From: Cryobacterium gelidum
Lineage (GTDB): Bacteria > Actinomycetota > Actinomycetes > Actinomycetales > Microbacteriaceae
Direction of reading: 5' to 3'
Assembly (NCBI RefSeq): GCF_004403985.1
Contig: NZ_SOHL01000022.1
Span: 1 to 49,762 of the forward strand
DNA: 49,762 bases
Position numbers and translations under genes: made by a program. Shown here piece after piece: positions 7,856 to 17,110 of this stretch. The number at the start of each line of letters is the position of its first letter. Position 1 is the stretch's first letter. The notes under the pieces were generated by a model. That model had not been told where the DNA came from and did not search any database. It was given only the letters and a program-made list of their open reading frames with translations.

Positions 7856-9223
7856 GTGAGCCACCACGCCGTTATCAACCCCGCCACAGGCAAGACCAGC
7901 AAGACTTACCCCCAGATTTCGGAAAATGAACTCGAGCAGGTCATCGCAACGGCGGATAAGGCCCATGTCGGCTGGTCACGGAACTCTTCAACCGACGGGC
8001 GGGCCGCACTCCTGCGCAAGGTCGGCGATTTGCATGAGGAGCGCCGTGCCGAGCTGGCGGCCATGATCGTGCGCGAGATGGGCAAGCCCGTCGATCAAGC
8101 GCTCGGCGAGGTCGACTACGCCGCCGACATCTACCGGTACTATGCCGACAACGCGCAGGAATTTCTGAAGGACGAACCAATCACCCTGCTCAGCGGCGAG
8201 GGTTCCGCGTTCATGCGCCCCAGATCACTAGGTGTGCTGATCGGTGTCATGCCGTGGAATTTCCCGTACTACCAGGTTGCGCGCTTCGCCGCACCGAACC
8301 TCATGACGGGCAACACGATCATCCTCAAGCATGCGTCGCAGTGCCCGGAGTCGTCCGCGTCGATTGAGCAAATCTTTCATGACGCAGGCTTCCCGGATGG
8401 CGCCTATACCAATGTGTACGCGGACAGCGAGCAGGTCGCCACGATCATCGCCGACCCGCGGGTGCAGGGCGTCTCCCTCACCGGTTCGGAGGGCGCCGGC
8501 GCGGCCGTTGCCGAGGTGGCCGGTCGTCACCTCAAGAAGGTCGTGCTGGAGCTGGGCGGATCAGACCCGTTCATTCTGCTGAGCACCGACGACATGGCCG
8601 CCGCAGTGGATGCCGCCGTCGCCGGTCGCCTCCGCAATGGCGGGCAGGCCTGCGACGCCGCCAAGCGATTTATCGTGATCGATGAACTTTACGATGAGTT
8701 CACGGAGAAGTTCACCGCCGCCATCCTGGCGTGCTCTCCCAGTGACCCGACCGTCCCCGGGGCAGACTACGGACCCCTCTCGTCCCTTGACGCGGCCGAC
8801 CATCTCGCGGAACAGGTCGAGCGCGCAGTCGCACAGGGAGCGACCCTGGCGAGCACTGGCAAACGGTCTGGTAACTTCTACCCATCTGGCGTGCTCACCG
8901 GTGTCACGCGAGATAACGACACCTACCACGAGGAGTTCTTCGGACCCATAGCATTCGTCTACCGGGCAAGCTCCGAGGATGATGCCATCGCCCTCGCAAA
9001 TGACACCCCGTTCGGACTCAGCTCCTACCTGTTCACGACCGATTCCGAGCAGGCACTGCGCGTTGCCGACCGCATCGATGCGGGCATGGTCTACGTCAAC
9101 CTTGTCGACGCCGGCAGCGCGGAGCTACCGTTCGGCGGAGTGAAAAGAAGCGGCTTCGGGCGCGAACTCGGACGCTACGGTGCCAGCGAATTCGTGAACA
9201 AGAAACTCATCCGCATCGGCTGA
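7856..9223 (+). CDS. gabD1: NADP-type succinate-semialdehyde dehydrogenase, GabD1 class
   Basis: A 455-residue aldehyde dehydrogenase that converts succinate semialdehyde to succinate. It resembles mycobacterial GabD1: GNTIILKHASQCPESSASIE near residue 152, IIADPRVQGVSLTGSEGAGA near 198, and the catalytic base in VLELGGSDPF (Glu about 232). The nucleophile is Cys266 in GGQACDAAKRF; GabD1 has QACNAAKR, so an Asn is replaced by Asp next to the Cys. GTG at 7856 is chosen because GAAAGGAGG ends five bases or so before it and it precedes the usual INPATGK start; the frame stays open upstream without support. No GABA transaminase is nearby, so it appears to stand alone. Confidence 0.85.
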   Translation: MSHHAVINPATGKTSKTYPQISENELEQVIATADKAHVGWSRNSSTDGRAALLRKVGDLHEERRAELAAMIVREMGKPVDQALGEVDYAADIYRYYADNAQEFLKDEPITLLSGEGSAFMRPRSLGVLIGVMPWNFPYYQVARFAAPNLMTGNTIILKHASQCPESSASIEQIFHDAGFPDGAYTNVYADSEQVATIIADPRVQGVSLTGSEGAGAAVAEVAGRHLKKVVLELGGSDPFILLSTDDMAAAVDAAVAGRLRNGGQACDAAKRFIVIDELYDEFTEKFTAAILACSPSDPTVPGADYGPLSSLDAADHLAEQVERAVAQGATLASTGKRSGNFYPSGVLTGVTRDNDTYHEEFFGPIAFVYRASSEDDAIALANDTPFGLSSYLFTTDSEQALRVADRIDAGMVYVNLVDAGSAELPFGGVKRSGFGRELGRYGASEFVNKKLIRIG

Positions 9224-9373
9224 CCCATCGCTGCAGTTCAGGAAAAGCGACTCGATCGTCCACCCTCCTTCGCCTCGCTGTGGATCTTCACCACCTGCGC
9301 CGGATGCAGCAGCAGATTGCGCGCTTCACAAACGCATAACCGGGATCCACGCCACGCGTGACCGTGCTGGCCG

Positions 9374-10966
9374 CTAAACCGTCGCTGCACGCTCCTGTGC
9401 GCGCAGGTCCTTCCGCAGGATCTTGCCGGATGCCGACTTGGGAATCCGGTCGATGAACTCCACTGCCCGCACCTTCTTGTGCGGGGCGACCCGCTCGGTG
9501 ACGAACGTCATGACCTCGTCGGCGGTGAGGGCCGACTCGGCCACGATCACGACGAAGGCCTTGGGAATCTCTTGGCCGTCGGCATCCGCTACCCCGATCA
9601 CGGCCGCATCCGCGATCTGCGGGTGGGTGAGCAGCAGCGCTTCGAGTTCGGAGGGCGCGATCTGATACCCCTTGTATTTGATCAGCTCCTTGCTGCGGTC
9701 GACGATGGTCACCTCGCCGAGTGCACTGACCGTGGCGATGTCGCCGGTGTGCAGAAAACCGTCGGCGTCGATGGTCTCGCGCGTGGCCTGATCGTTGTTC
9801 AGGTAGCCGAGCATCACGTTCGGCCCGCGTACGAGTAGCTCGCCTGGCTCGCTCACGCCGCTTTCTGGAACCTCGATCTCCGCGCCGGTTTCGGTCGAGA
9901 CAAGCCTGCAGTCCATGTTCGGCACGGTCACCCCGACGGAGGCGCGTGACAGATGCAGGGCGTCGATGGGAATCAAATGGCTGACCGGGCTGACCTCGGT
10001 CATGCCGTAACCCTGCAGAATACGACAGTTCAGCCGGGTGGCCACGGCAGCGGCGAGGGCCCCGTCGAGTGGGGCTGCTCCCGAGAGAATCGTGTGCACG
10101 CTCGACAGGTCGTAGCTTTCCACCAGCGGATGCTTCGCCACGGCCACCGCGATCGGCGGCGCGATGAAGACGTAGCTGCAGCGGTGATCCTGGATCATGC
10201 GCAGAAATTCGACGAAGTCGAACCGGGCCATGGTGACGAGGGCGGCCCGCTGTTTGAACGCGAGGTTCAGCAGAACCGTCATTCCGTAGATGTGATAGAA
10301 CGGCAGCAGCGCGAGCACCTTGTCCTCGGGCACGACCCCGATCAAGTCACGGGCCTGCTGTACGTTCGCGACCAGATTGCGGTGGCTGAGCATGACGCCC
10401 TTCGGCGCCGCCGTCGTGCCCGAGGAGTACGGCAGAACCGCCACGTGCGTAGCCGGGTCGATGGTCACAATGGGCGCTGCGGCATCCGCTTGGAGCAGAT
10501 CCGCGAGCGATGGATGCCCCGGCTCACCGTCGATCACCACGATGCATTCGTTCGGGATGCCGGCCGCGTGTGCGGCCGCGCGGGCACCGGGCAGCAGCGG
10601 TGAGATGGTCACGAGCCAGGTCGCGCCGGAGTCGTCGAGCTGGCGTTGAATGTCGTCGGGAGTGTAGAGCGAATTGAGGGTCGTGACTGTCGCTCCTGCG
10701 CGCAGGATGCCGTGGAAGACGGCGGTGAACTCCGGCGTGTTCGGGCAGAGCAATCCGATGACGGTGCCGGGGCCGACGCCTTTCTCGGCGAGGGCGCCGG
10801 CCACTCGGGTGATCTGATCGACCAGAGTGCGATAGCTCAGCGTGGCACCGCTGAACCCATCGATGACGGCAGTGCGATCGAGTTCGCTCTCGCTGAGGTC
10901 GCCGAACAGGTAGTCAAAAATGCTCAGGTCGGGAATCTCAACGAGAGCATAGGGGCTCGTGAACAC
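9374..10966 (-). CDS. 4-coumarate-CoA-ligase-like AMP-dependent acyl-CoA synthetase
   Basis: A 530-residue member of the ANL superfamily that activates a carboxylic acid with ATP and transfers it to CoA. Core motifs are in order: the P-loop YSSGTTAAPKGVMLSHRN near residue 190, QGYGMTEVSP near 320, HTGDIA near 410, DRSKELIKYKGYQIAPSELE near 430 and the acyl-adenylate lysine in PKSASGKILRKDLR near the C-terminus. The layout matches plant-like 4CL and firefly luciferase relatives; the substrate (aromatic or medium-chain acid) cannot be read. GTG 10966 is preferred because AAGGAG is six bases upstream. It is divergent from the HpnZ-like dehydrogenase gene. Confidence 0.85.
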   Translation of the reverse strand: MFTSPYALVEIPDLSIFDYLFGDLSESELDRTAVIDGFSGATLSYRTLVDQITRVAGALAEKGVGPGTVIGLLCPNTPEFTAVFHGILRAGATVTTLNSLYTPDDIQRQLDDSGATWLVTISPLLPGARAAAHAAGIPNECIVVIDGEPGHPSLADLLQADAAAPIVTIDPATHVAVLPYSSGTTAAPKGVMLSHRNLVANVQQARDLIGVVPEDKVLALLPFYHIYGMTVLLNLAFKQRAALVTMARFDFVEFLRMIQDHRCSYVFIAPPIAVAVAKHPLVESYDLSSVHTILSGAAPLDGALAAAVATRLNCRILQGYGMTEVSPVSHLIPIDALHLSRASVGVTVPNMDCRLVSTETGAEIEVPESGVSEPGELLVRGPNVMLGYLNNDQATRETIDADGFLHTGDIATVSALGEVTIVDRSKELIKYKGYQIAPSELEALLLTHPQIADAAVIGVADADGQEIPKAFVVIVAESALTADEVMTFVTERVAPHKKVRAVEFIDRIPKSASGKILRKDLRAQERAATV

Positions 10967-11147
10967 GGGGATCTCCTTCGATCGGGTGTGGCCTGCATAC
11001 GCTACCGCCCGGTGCTGGCGTGAAACTGTACATGTGGCCACAGTCGTTACCGCGCGTTCACCTGCCGGTTACCTGCGACGCCATCGTTGTTGGCGTGGCC
11101 TGTCTAGCGTAGCTACTCGTAACGCCCTCGACGCAGGAAGGTCTCTC

Positions 11148-12383
11148 GTGGCAATCACCAACTCGCTCGACGAGGTGCGGCCGGTACCGAAGCGGGAGTC
11201 GGAAGGCACGGGAATCGGCGCATCTGCCGCCCTGGCACAGGGTCGCGAGGTTGTCTTGCCGCGCGCCGCCGAGGCCATGGTTTGGTCGGGGATCGGTCTG
11301 CCGCTGGAGTGCGTGGCGGTACCGGGCGTGCTGCTGCGGCCGGGCGACGTGCTTGTTGAAGTCGAATTTGCCACGGTCTGTGGCTCCGACGTGCACACGG
11401 CGCTGGGTCACCGCGCGTCCGCGAAACCGCTCGTGCTCGGGCATGAGCAGGTCGGGCGCGTCGTCGCCGTGGGGGAGCAGTCCTATGCCGTGAATGGAAT
11501 GCCGCTGCGGGTGGGGCAGCGGGTAGTCTGGTCGGTGGCCGTGAGCTGCGGAACCTGCCCACGCTGCCGCCGTGGCCTGCCCCAGAAGTGCCTCGAACTG
11601 GCTAAATATGGCCACGAACGGATGCAACGTGGCTGGGAGCTCAGCGGCGGTTTCGCCACCCACGTGCAGGTGCGTGCGGGAACGGCGGTCGTGGTCGTGG
11701 ACGAGCAGGTTCCGGCAACGGTACTCGCGCCGGCCTCGTGCGCGACCGCGACGGTCGTCGCCGCGTTCGGGGCGGCCTCCGCTCTCGTGCCGCTGGCCGG
11801 AGCCACCGTGTTGGTGACCGGCGCGGGAATGCTCGGCGTCACTGCCTGCGCGATGGCCACGGACGCCGGCGCCGTCGTGGTCGTCAGCGACCCGGACGCT
11901 GCCCGCCGGCAGCTCGCGCTCGCGTTCGGAGCCGTCGCCGTCGTTGACCCGAGCGCACCGTGCGAGTCATCGACCGACGTCGTGAGCGTTCTCGCCGGCC
12001 TGGCGCAAGCCGGTGTGGCCGAGCCGACGATTGCGCTCGAGCTGAGCGGTGACAGGTCCGCCGTGCAGACTGCCGTCGACCTGATCGGTATCGGCGGCGT
12101 GGTCGTGCTCGTCGGCAGCGTCTCGCCCGGGGCGCCCGTGAAGCTGGACCCGGAGTCGATCGTGCGTCGCCTGGTCACCGTGCGCGGCGTGCACAACTAC
12201 ACACCGGGCGACCTGGAGCAGGCGGTGGCCTATCTCAGCGGGGCCTGGCATCGGCATCCGTTTTCAGCGCTCGTCGGCGCGATTTTTCCCCTCGAGAAAG
12301 CGGATGCCGCCCTCGCCACGGCCGCTTCCGCCCGCCACCCCCGCGTGGGAATCACGCCGCAGCCTCCCGCTACCCTCGGCTGA
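11148..12383 (+). CDS. Zinc-binding alcohol dehydrogenase, HpnZ-like
   Basis: A 411-residue medium-chain dehydrogenase. Zinc-domain motifs are VCGSDVHTALGH with VLGHEQVGRV, and the structural-zinc cysteines lie in CGTCPRCRRGLPQKC. The segment RRGLPQKCLELAKYGHE is close to what I recall of the family described as a putative phosphonate-catabolism-associated alcohol dehydrogenase (HpnZ). The Rossmann segment is VLVTGAGMLGVTACAMA. GTG 11148 has AGGAAGG six bases before it. The first 40 or so residues are longer than usual. No phosphonate gene is in the window, so that role is only a family association. The gene ends before a strong hairpin shared with DUF3817. Confidence 0.75.
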   Translation: MAITNSLDEVRPVPKRESEGTGIGASAALAQGREVVLPRAAEAMVWSGIGLPLECVAVPGVLLRPGDVLVEVEFATVCGSDVHTALGHRASAKPLVLGHEQVGRVVAVGEQSYAVNGMPLRVGQRVVWSVAVSCGTCPRCRRGLPQKCLELAKYGHERMQRGWELSGGFATHVQVRAGTAVVVVDEQVPATVLAPASCATATVVAAFGAASALVPLAGATVLVTGAGMLGVTACAMATDAGAVVVVSDPDAARRQLALAFGAVAVVDPSAPCESSTDVVSVLAGLAQAGVAEPTIALELSGDRSAVQTAVDLIGIGGVVVLVGSVSPGAPVKLDPESIVRRLVTVRGVHNYTPGDLEQAVAYLSGAWHRHPFSALVGAIFPLEKADAALATAASARHPRVGITPQPPATLG

Positions 12384-12417
12384 GTCGGCCCGGTCGTCCG
12401 GGGATCGGGTGCTCGTT

Positions 12418-12487
12418 GGTGACCGCGCCAGTTGTGGGTGACCGCGCCAGTTATTGCTGGCGCGGCCACCCAGAACTGGCGCGCTGA
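12418..12487. repeat. Nested inverted repeat with 16-bp direct repeat
   Basis: GGTGACCGCGCCAGTT occurs twice (12418-12433 and 12437-12452), followed by two inverted copies (12457-12471 and 12474-12487). The inner stem pairs 14 of 15 bases around TTATTG and the outer stem 12 of 14. It lies between the convergent ends of the HpnZ-like gene and the DUF3817 gene. It can act as a bidirectional terminator but is more elaborate than a simple one, so it may also be a dispersed genomic repeat. Confidence 0.7.
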
Positions 12488-12500
12488 CACAACAATCGGG

Positions 12501-12962
12501 CTAGCTGACGCCGCCGGGCGGGCCGATCGTGAGCAGGGTGGCCATGATCGCCACCAGTGCGACGCCCATGATCCCGGCGAGCAGCAGCGGGCGAGCCAGC
12601 ATCCAGCGAAGCAGGGCGCTGACCCGGGTGTGATCGCGGGGGTCACTCGTGCGCGTGTGGCGCCAGCCGCCGTCGAGCGCCCCGCGGCGTTCGAGGGCCC
12701 GGTCGAACGGAATCGTCGCGAACGGAATGATCGCCGTGAGGCAGGCAACGGCGATCAGCCGCACTGTCCAGTGCTGGTTGACACCGACGAAGACGGCCGT
12801 TATGCCGTAGGCGATGAAGACAAGACCATGCAGGAAACCGCCGATCTGCACGCCCCACTCACCGACCTGCACGACGTATTTCAGCAGCATGCCGATGATC
12901 AGCAGCGACCAGGTGATCGCCTCGGCAATAGACACGAAGCGGTACAACGAGCGGGGAGACAC
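12501..12962 (-). CDS. DUF3817 integral membrane protein
   Basis: A 153-residue protein whose first 95 residues form a DUF3817 domain with three membrane segments (AITWSLLIIGMLLKYV, FLHGLVFIAYGITAVFVG, LIAVACLTAIIPFATIPF), a family common in actinobacteria. After FDRALERRG comes a linker and a fourth membrane helix near 125-148. The function of the family is not known. GTG 12962 has GGAG eight bases or so upstream. It lies between a convergent dehydrogenase gene and the MFS gene, whose end is 40 bases upstream of this start. Confidence 0.85.
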   Translation of the reverse strand: MSPRSLYRFVSIAEAITWSLLIIGMLLKYVVQVGEWGVQIGGFLHGLVFIAYGITAVFVGVNQHWTVRLIAVACLTAIIPFATIPFDRALERRGALDGGWRHTRTSDPRDHTRVSALLRWMLARPLLLAGIMGVALVAIMATLLTIGPPGGVS

Positions 12963-13001
12963 GGGAACACTCCAGAAGTCGGCAGAGGGGGTGGGCGCGA
13001 A

Positions 13002-14297
13002 CTACGCCCGAGGAGGAGTCTGGGGCGGTAGACCATTCACGGCCTGGGCCGGGTGTTGGTCAGGGCCAGCCGCACGAATCGATCGCGGCTGCTGTACGAC
13101 CTTGGCCAGCACCGGGGAGAACAGCACCACGAGCAGGCCAGCCGCCGGAACGATGAGCAAGCCCAATCGGAGGGAAGAGGCATCTGCTATCGCACCGACG
13201 AGCGGCGGGGACAAGAGAAACCCCACCCGCAGGAGCCAACTCACGATCGTGAGGCCCGTGCCGGGCTTGAACCCGGGGAGTTCATTGGCGGCATGCATCG
13301 CTGCCGGGATGAGCGTCGCCACACCAAGGCCGGCCAGGCCTAATCCAATCACCGTTCCGACGATCGTCGGGAAGATCAAGGCAACGCCCATTCCGACGAA
13401 GACGATCACGCCACCGGTGCGTGCCACCGCGCGCTGGCCGAAGCGGTCCACCAGCCGGTCGCCGAAAATCCGCCCGACAAACTGCATCCCTTGCAGGGCG
13501 ATGAAGCCGACGCCAGCGACGAATGCCGACGCGCCGAGGGAGTCCGACAGGTAGATCGCTGACCAGGAGCTTCCCGCATCTTCCACGACAGCGCCCGATG
13601 CCGCGATCAAGACCAGCGCGGCGAGGACCGCGTATTTGGCCAACGATCCCCTCGTGAGCCCGGCTGCTCTCGGTCGGTTGCTATCCGGAGCCAGAAACGG
13701 AGTGACCTCGGAAGGCTCTGGACCGTCCAAGAGCAACCGGTACGCAACGACAGCCATGAGACTGAACAGAACGGCGGAGGCGGCGAGGTGAGTGGACAGC
13801 GGGATGGCCAGTTGCGCCGCCAATGCGCCGAGAATACCCCCGCACACCGCTCCGACGCTCCACACCGCGTGGAAGGAGTTCAGGATCGACCGTTGGTAGA
13901 GTCGCTGCACTCGTAAACCGTGCGAGTTCTGCGCGACGTCGGTGATAGAGTCCATCGCTCCGGCGAGAAAGAGGCTGGCGGCCAGGGCGACCCAGACGGG
14001 GGCAACTCCGGCGAGAAGTATTCCGATGGCCGTCAGTGCGGTGGCCACGATCGCCACTCGGGACGAGCGGAAGCGGCGAACCAGTACTCCGGCCGTCAAC
14101 CCCGCGATGAGCGCCCCCAAAGGGAACGCGGCGACAGCGAAGCCAAACGCCGCGTTTGTCAGTTCGAGGTCGGCTTTGATCTCGGGGTACCGCGGCAAGA
14201 GATTGGCGCAGATAGCCCCGTTGGTGAAGAACAGCATCCCCACGCCGGCGCGAGCTCGACGCACACGGGTGGGGGGTTGCAGGGAGGGACCTGGCAT
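13002..14297 (-). CDS. MFS transporter, fucose-permease-like (YbjJ type)
   Basis: A 431-residue, 12-helix major facilitator. Visible features are an N-terminal VGMLFFTNGAICANLLPRYP helix, LVRRFRSSR in the helix 2-3 loop, SITDVAQNSHGLRVQRLYQR, SFHAVWSVGAVCGG and FVGRIFGDRLVDRFGQR. These resemble the YbjJ/FucP-like branch of MFS. The substrate is unknown. The ATG is only three bases after the purQ stop (TAA-TTC-ATG), so it is probably cotranscribed with purSQ; a role in nucleobase or related transport is possible but nothing in the sequence shows it. Confidence 0.8.
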   Translation of the reverse strand: MPGPSLQPPTRVRRARAGVGMLFFTNGAICANLLPRYPEIKADLELTNAAFGFAVAAFPLGALIAGLTAGVLVRRFRSSRVAIVATALTAIGILLAGVAPVWVALAASLFLAGAMDSITDVAQNSHGLRVQRLYQRSILNSFHAVWSVGAVCGGILGALAAQLAIPLSTHLAASAVLFSLMAVVAYRLLLDGPEPSEVTPFLAPDSNRPRAAGLTRGSLAKYAVLAALVLIAASGAVVEDAGSSWSAIYLSDSLGASAFVAGVGFIALQGMQFVGRIFGDRLVDRFGQRAVARTGGVIVFVGMGVALIFPTIVGTVIGLGLAGLGVATLIPAAMHAANELPGFKPGTGLTIVSWLLRVGFLLSPPLVGAIADASSLRLGLLIVPAAGLLVVLFSPVLAKVVQQPRSIRAAGPDQHPAQAVNGLPPQTPPRA

Positions 14298-14300
14298 GAA

Positions 14301-14998
<698 letters not shown>

Positions 14999-14999
<1 letters not shown>

Positions 15000-15283
15000 C
15001 AGGCGACCGCTGACGAGGGAGCGTCCTGCACGTGGATGCCGACGACATCTTCAATCACGGAGTTGGACAGCACCGTGTCGGCGAGCTCACGCACGGCGGC
15101 GAGGGTGGCGGCATCCGCAACGCCTTCGATGGAAATCTCGAAGCGCTTTCCGACGCGCACGCCGCTGACGTTGGCCAGCGCTGACTGGGTCTGACCGAGT
15201 CGACCGAGGGCGCCGGCGACGGCCTTGCCCTGAGGGTCTAGTAACTCGGCCTTGGGCATTACTTCGACGACGATCGTTGGCAC
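14999..15283 (-). CDS. purS: Phosphoribosylformylglycinamidine synthase subunit PurS
   Basis: A 94-residue PurS, the small bridging subunit of the PurLQS complex. It shows the typical [20 protein letters not shown] start and [14 protein letters not shown] strand. The family is about 80-95 residues long, which fits the GTG at 15283 rather than longer frames. GGAG lies six bases upstream. The C-terminal tail ([12 protein letters not shown]) is slightly extended. First gene of purS-purQ-MFS. Confidence 0.93.
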
Positions 15284-15368
15284 AGGGCACTCCGCATACA
15301 GTCTGGGGCTTATAGTCGTGGCAAATCCCTGCAATTCTACAGGCCGGGCTCGACCGGACCGGCCCTCT

Positions 15369-16679
15369 TTACTGGGTGACCCCGCTCTGGCCGAGCAGAA
15401 TGCCGCGCAACACGTCGCGCACGGCGGCGACACCATCGTAGGTTTCGACGAAACTCGTGCTGAGCGGGGCGAGGCCAAGCCGCAGTCCGTTCGGAGCCCG
15501 AAAGTCGGGAATCACGTCGTTGTCCCACAGAATCTTGGTCACTTGACGCATCAGCGGATGGTTGATCGTCACGTGGCCGCCGCGATGTGTCTGCTCCCGC
15601 GGCGAAGCTACCGTGACGCCCATCGGCGCGAGCCACTCATCGACCAGGGTGATCGCGAACTCGGTCAGCGCCACCGACTTGGCCCGAACCGACCCGATCG
15701 TGGCTTCGTCGAGCATGGCGATGGTGTCTTGCATAGCCAGCATGCCCACGACGGCGGGCGTGCCGCTCATGAATCGACGGATGCCGGTGGCTGGCAGATA
15801 CCCCGGCCCCATCTCGAAGATGGCTTGGGCTCCCATCCAGCCCTGGATCGGCTGAGTCAGCACGTCGTGCAGGTCGCTCTTGACGTAGCCGAACGCTGGC
15901 GCACCCGGGCCGCCGCTCAAATACTTGTAGGAACAGCCCACCGCGAGGTCGACGTCGCAGTTATCGAGCTCGATCGGAACCGACCCGACCGAGTGACTCA
16001 AGTCCCAGAGCACGAGGGCGTCGTGCTCATGGGCGATGGCGGTGATGGTCTTCATATCGGCGAGATAACCGGAGCGGTAGGCCACGTGGCTGAGAAGCAC
16101 GAGGGAGGTCTGCGGGCCGACCACGTGGCGCACCTGTTCCGCGGTGACGCCGCCTTCGGTGTTGGAGTTGATCCAGCGCAGGGTGAGGCCGCGCTCGCGC
16201 GCTATGCCCTCGAGAATGTACCGGTCGGTGGGAAAATTGTCGCTGTCGAGCACGATTTCGGTGCGGTGCGAGCGAGAATCCACGGCGGCGCGGGCCAGTT
16301 TGTAGAGCAGCACGGTGGTGGAGTCGCCGACGAAAACCTGCCCGGGAGCAGCGCCGAGGCAGGCGCGGCCGAGGTCGTCGCCGATCTGCAGGGGGAGCTC
16401 CATCCACTGCTCGTCCCAGCCGCGGATAAGCCGGGTACCCCAGTCCTGCTGCAGAAAGTCGGCGATGTGTTCGGCGCTCGCCCGCAGCGGGCGGCCGAGG
16501 GAGTTGCCGTCGAGGTAGGAGCGGGGGTTGGCCGTCTCGGAGTCGGCGTCGGTGCCCAGAAACCGGGCGCGGTAGTGTGCCAAACCGTCGATGCGATCCA
16601 TCCGTCGCGCGAAGGCCAGGTGGGCGCCGTGACCGGTCGAGGCCGTCGAGCCGGGAGCGCTGGTGAAACTGGGAGTCAT
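15369..16679 (-). CDS. kynU: Kynureninase
   Basis: A 436-residue PLP enzyme that splits kynurenine to anthranilate and alanine. The PLP lysine is Lys252 in GCSYKYLSGGPG, and the Asp that pairs with the pyridine nitrogen is in LVLWDLSHSVGSVP just before it. YLDGNSLGRP near residue 55 and the FRAPNGLRLGLAPLSTSF segment near the C-terminus are also diagnostic. The ATG at 16679 overlaps the stop of the truncated amidohydrolase by four bases. With kynA it covers the first and third steps of tryptophan breakdown; a formamidase for the second step is not visible here. Confidence 0.95.
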   Translation of the reverse strand: MTPSFTSAPGSTASTGHGAHLAFARRMDRIDGLAHYRARFLGTDADSETANPRSYLDGNSLGRPLRASAEHIADFLQQDWGTRLIRGWDEQWMELPLQIGDDLGRACLGAAPGQVFVGDSTTVLLYKLARAAVDSRSHRTEIVLDSDNFPTDRYILEGIARERGLTLRWINSNTEGGVTAEQVRHVVGPQTSLVLLSHVAYRSGYLADMKTITAIAHEHDALVLWDLSHSVGSVPIELDNCDVDLAVGCSYKYLSGGPGAPAFGYVKSDLHDVLTQPIQGWMGAQAIFEMGPGYLPATGIRRFMSGTPAVVGMLAMQDTIAMLDEATIGSVRAKSVALTEFAITLVDEWLAPMGVTVASPREQTHRGGHVTINHPLMRQVTKILWDNDVIPDFRAPNGLRLGLAPLSTSFVETYDGVAAVRDVLRGILLGQSGVTQ

Positions 16680-17110
16680 GCGAGAACCTCGCGTTCGGAA
16701 CGGGTGAGGGCGCGTTCGTGTGCCCGGCCGACGGCGGCGGCCAGCGCCTCGACGGCGAGGACTGGCCCGGCAACCGAGTTGAGCTTGACCTTCAGGACGG
16801 ATGCCCCGGCCCGGCATTGCCGATCAACCGCGGTGGCGGCGTCCGCTGCGGTTGTCAGCTCGCAGCTCCAGCCGGGTGCTGCCCAGCGGGCGCGGCTGGG
16901 GTAACCTCCGGGAGCGGTAATGAACTGATGCGCGTATGCCAGATCGGGCATGGACGCGCGAGGGCCGTCGGGCAGCCAGCCGCCGAGGTCGAGCACCCGG
17001 GCGATGCCGCCGCCGGGCAGGTGAGTTGGGTCGATCAGCGCCAGGTGCACCTGCGCATCGAGAAAGCCGGCCAGCACGGTTCCTCGACCAACCAAAAAAT
17101 GGATGGTCAC
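16676..17110 (-). pseudogene. Truncated amidohydrolase inside kyn operon
   Basis: A 144-residue frame matching the first half of an amidohydrolase-like protein: GTVLAGFLDAQVHLALID, IARVLDLGGWLPD, FITAPGGYPSRARWAAPG, and ASVLKVKLNSVAGPVLAVEA. Two defects are visible. The first metal motif is QVH where the superfamily has HxH, and the frame stops after AAVGRAHERALTRSEREVLA, about where other members continue for another 90 or more residues with further metal ligands. Start and stop overlap kynA (GTGA) and kynU (ATGA), so its length is fixed by coupling. Either it is a remnant kept for operon translation or a shortened protein with a new role. The family assignment is moderate. Confidence 0.6.

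Noticed and set aside
7708..7902. Minus-strand frame ending VAEFVKAHEASERLAGWFRR
   Set aside because: It looks somewhat like coding sequence, but it overlaps the gabD1 start and I could not place it in any family; kept only as a remark.
15252..16904. 550-residue plus-strand frame opposite purS and kynU
   Set aside because: Antisense to well-identified genes, low-complexity and no domain; a shadow of high-GC coding DNA.
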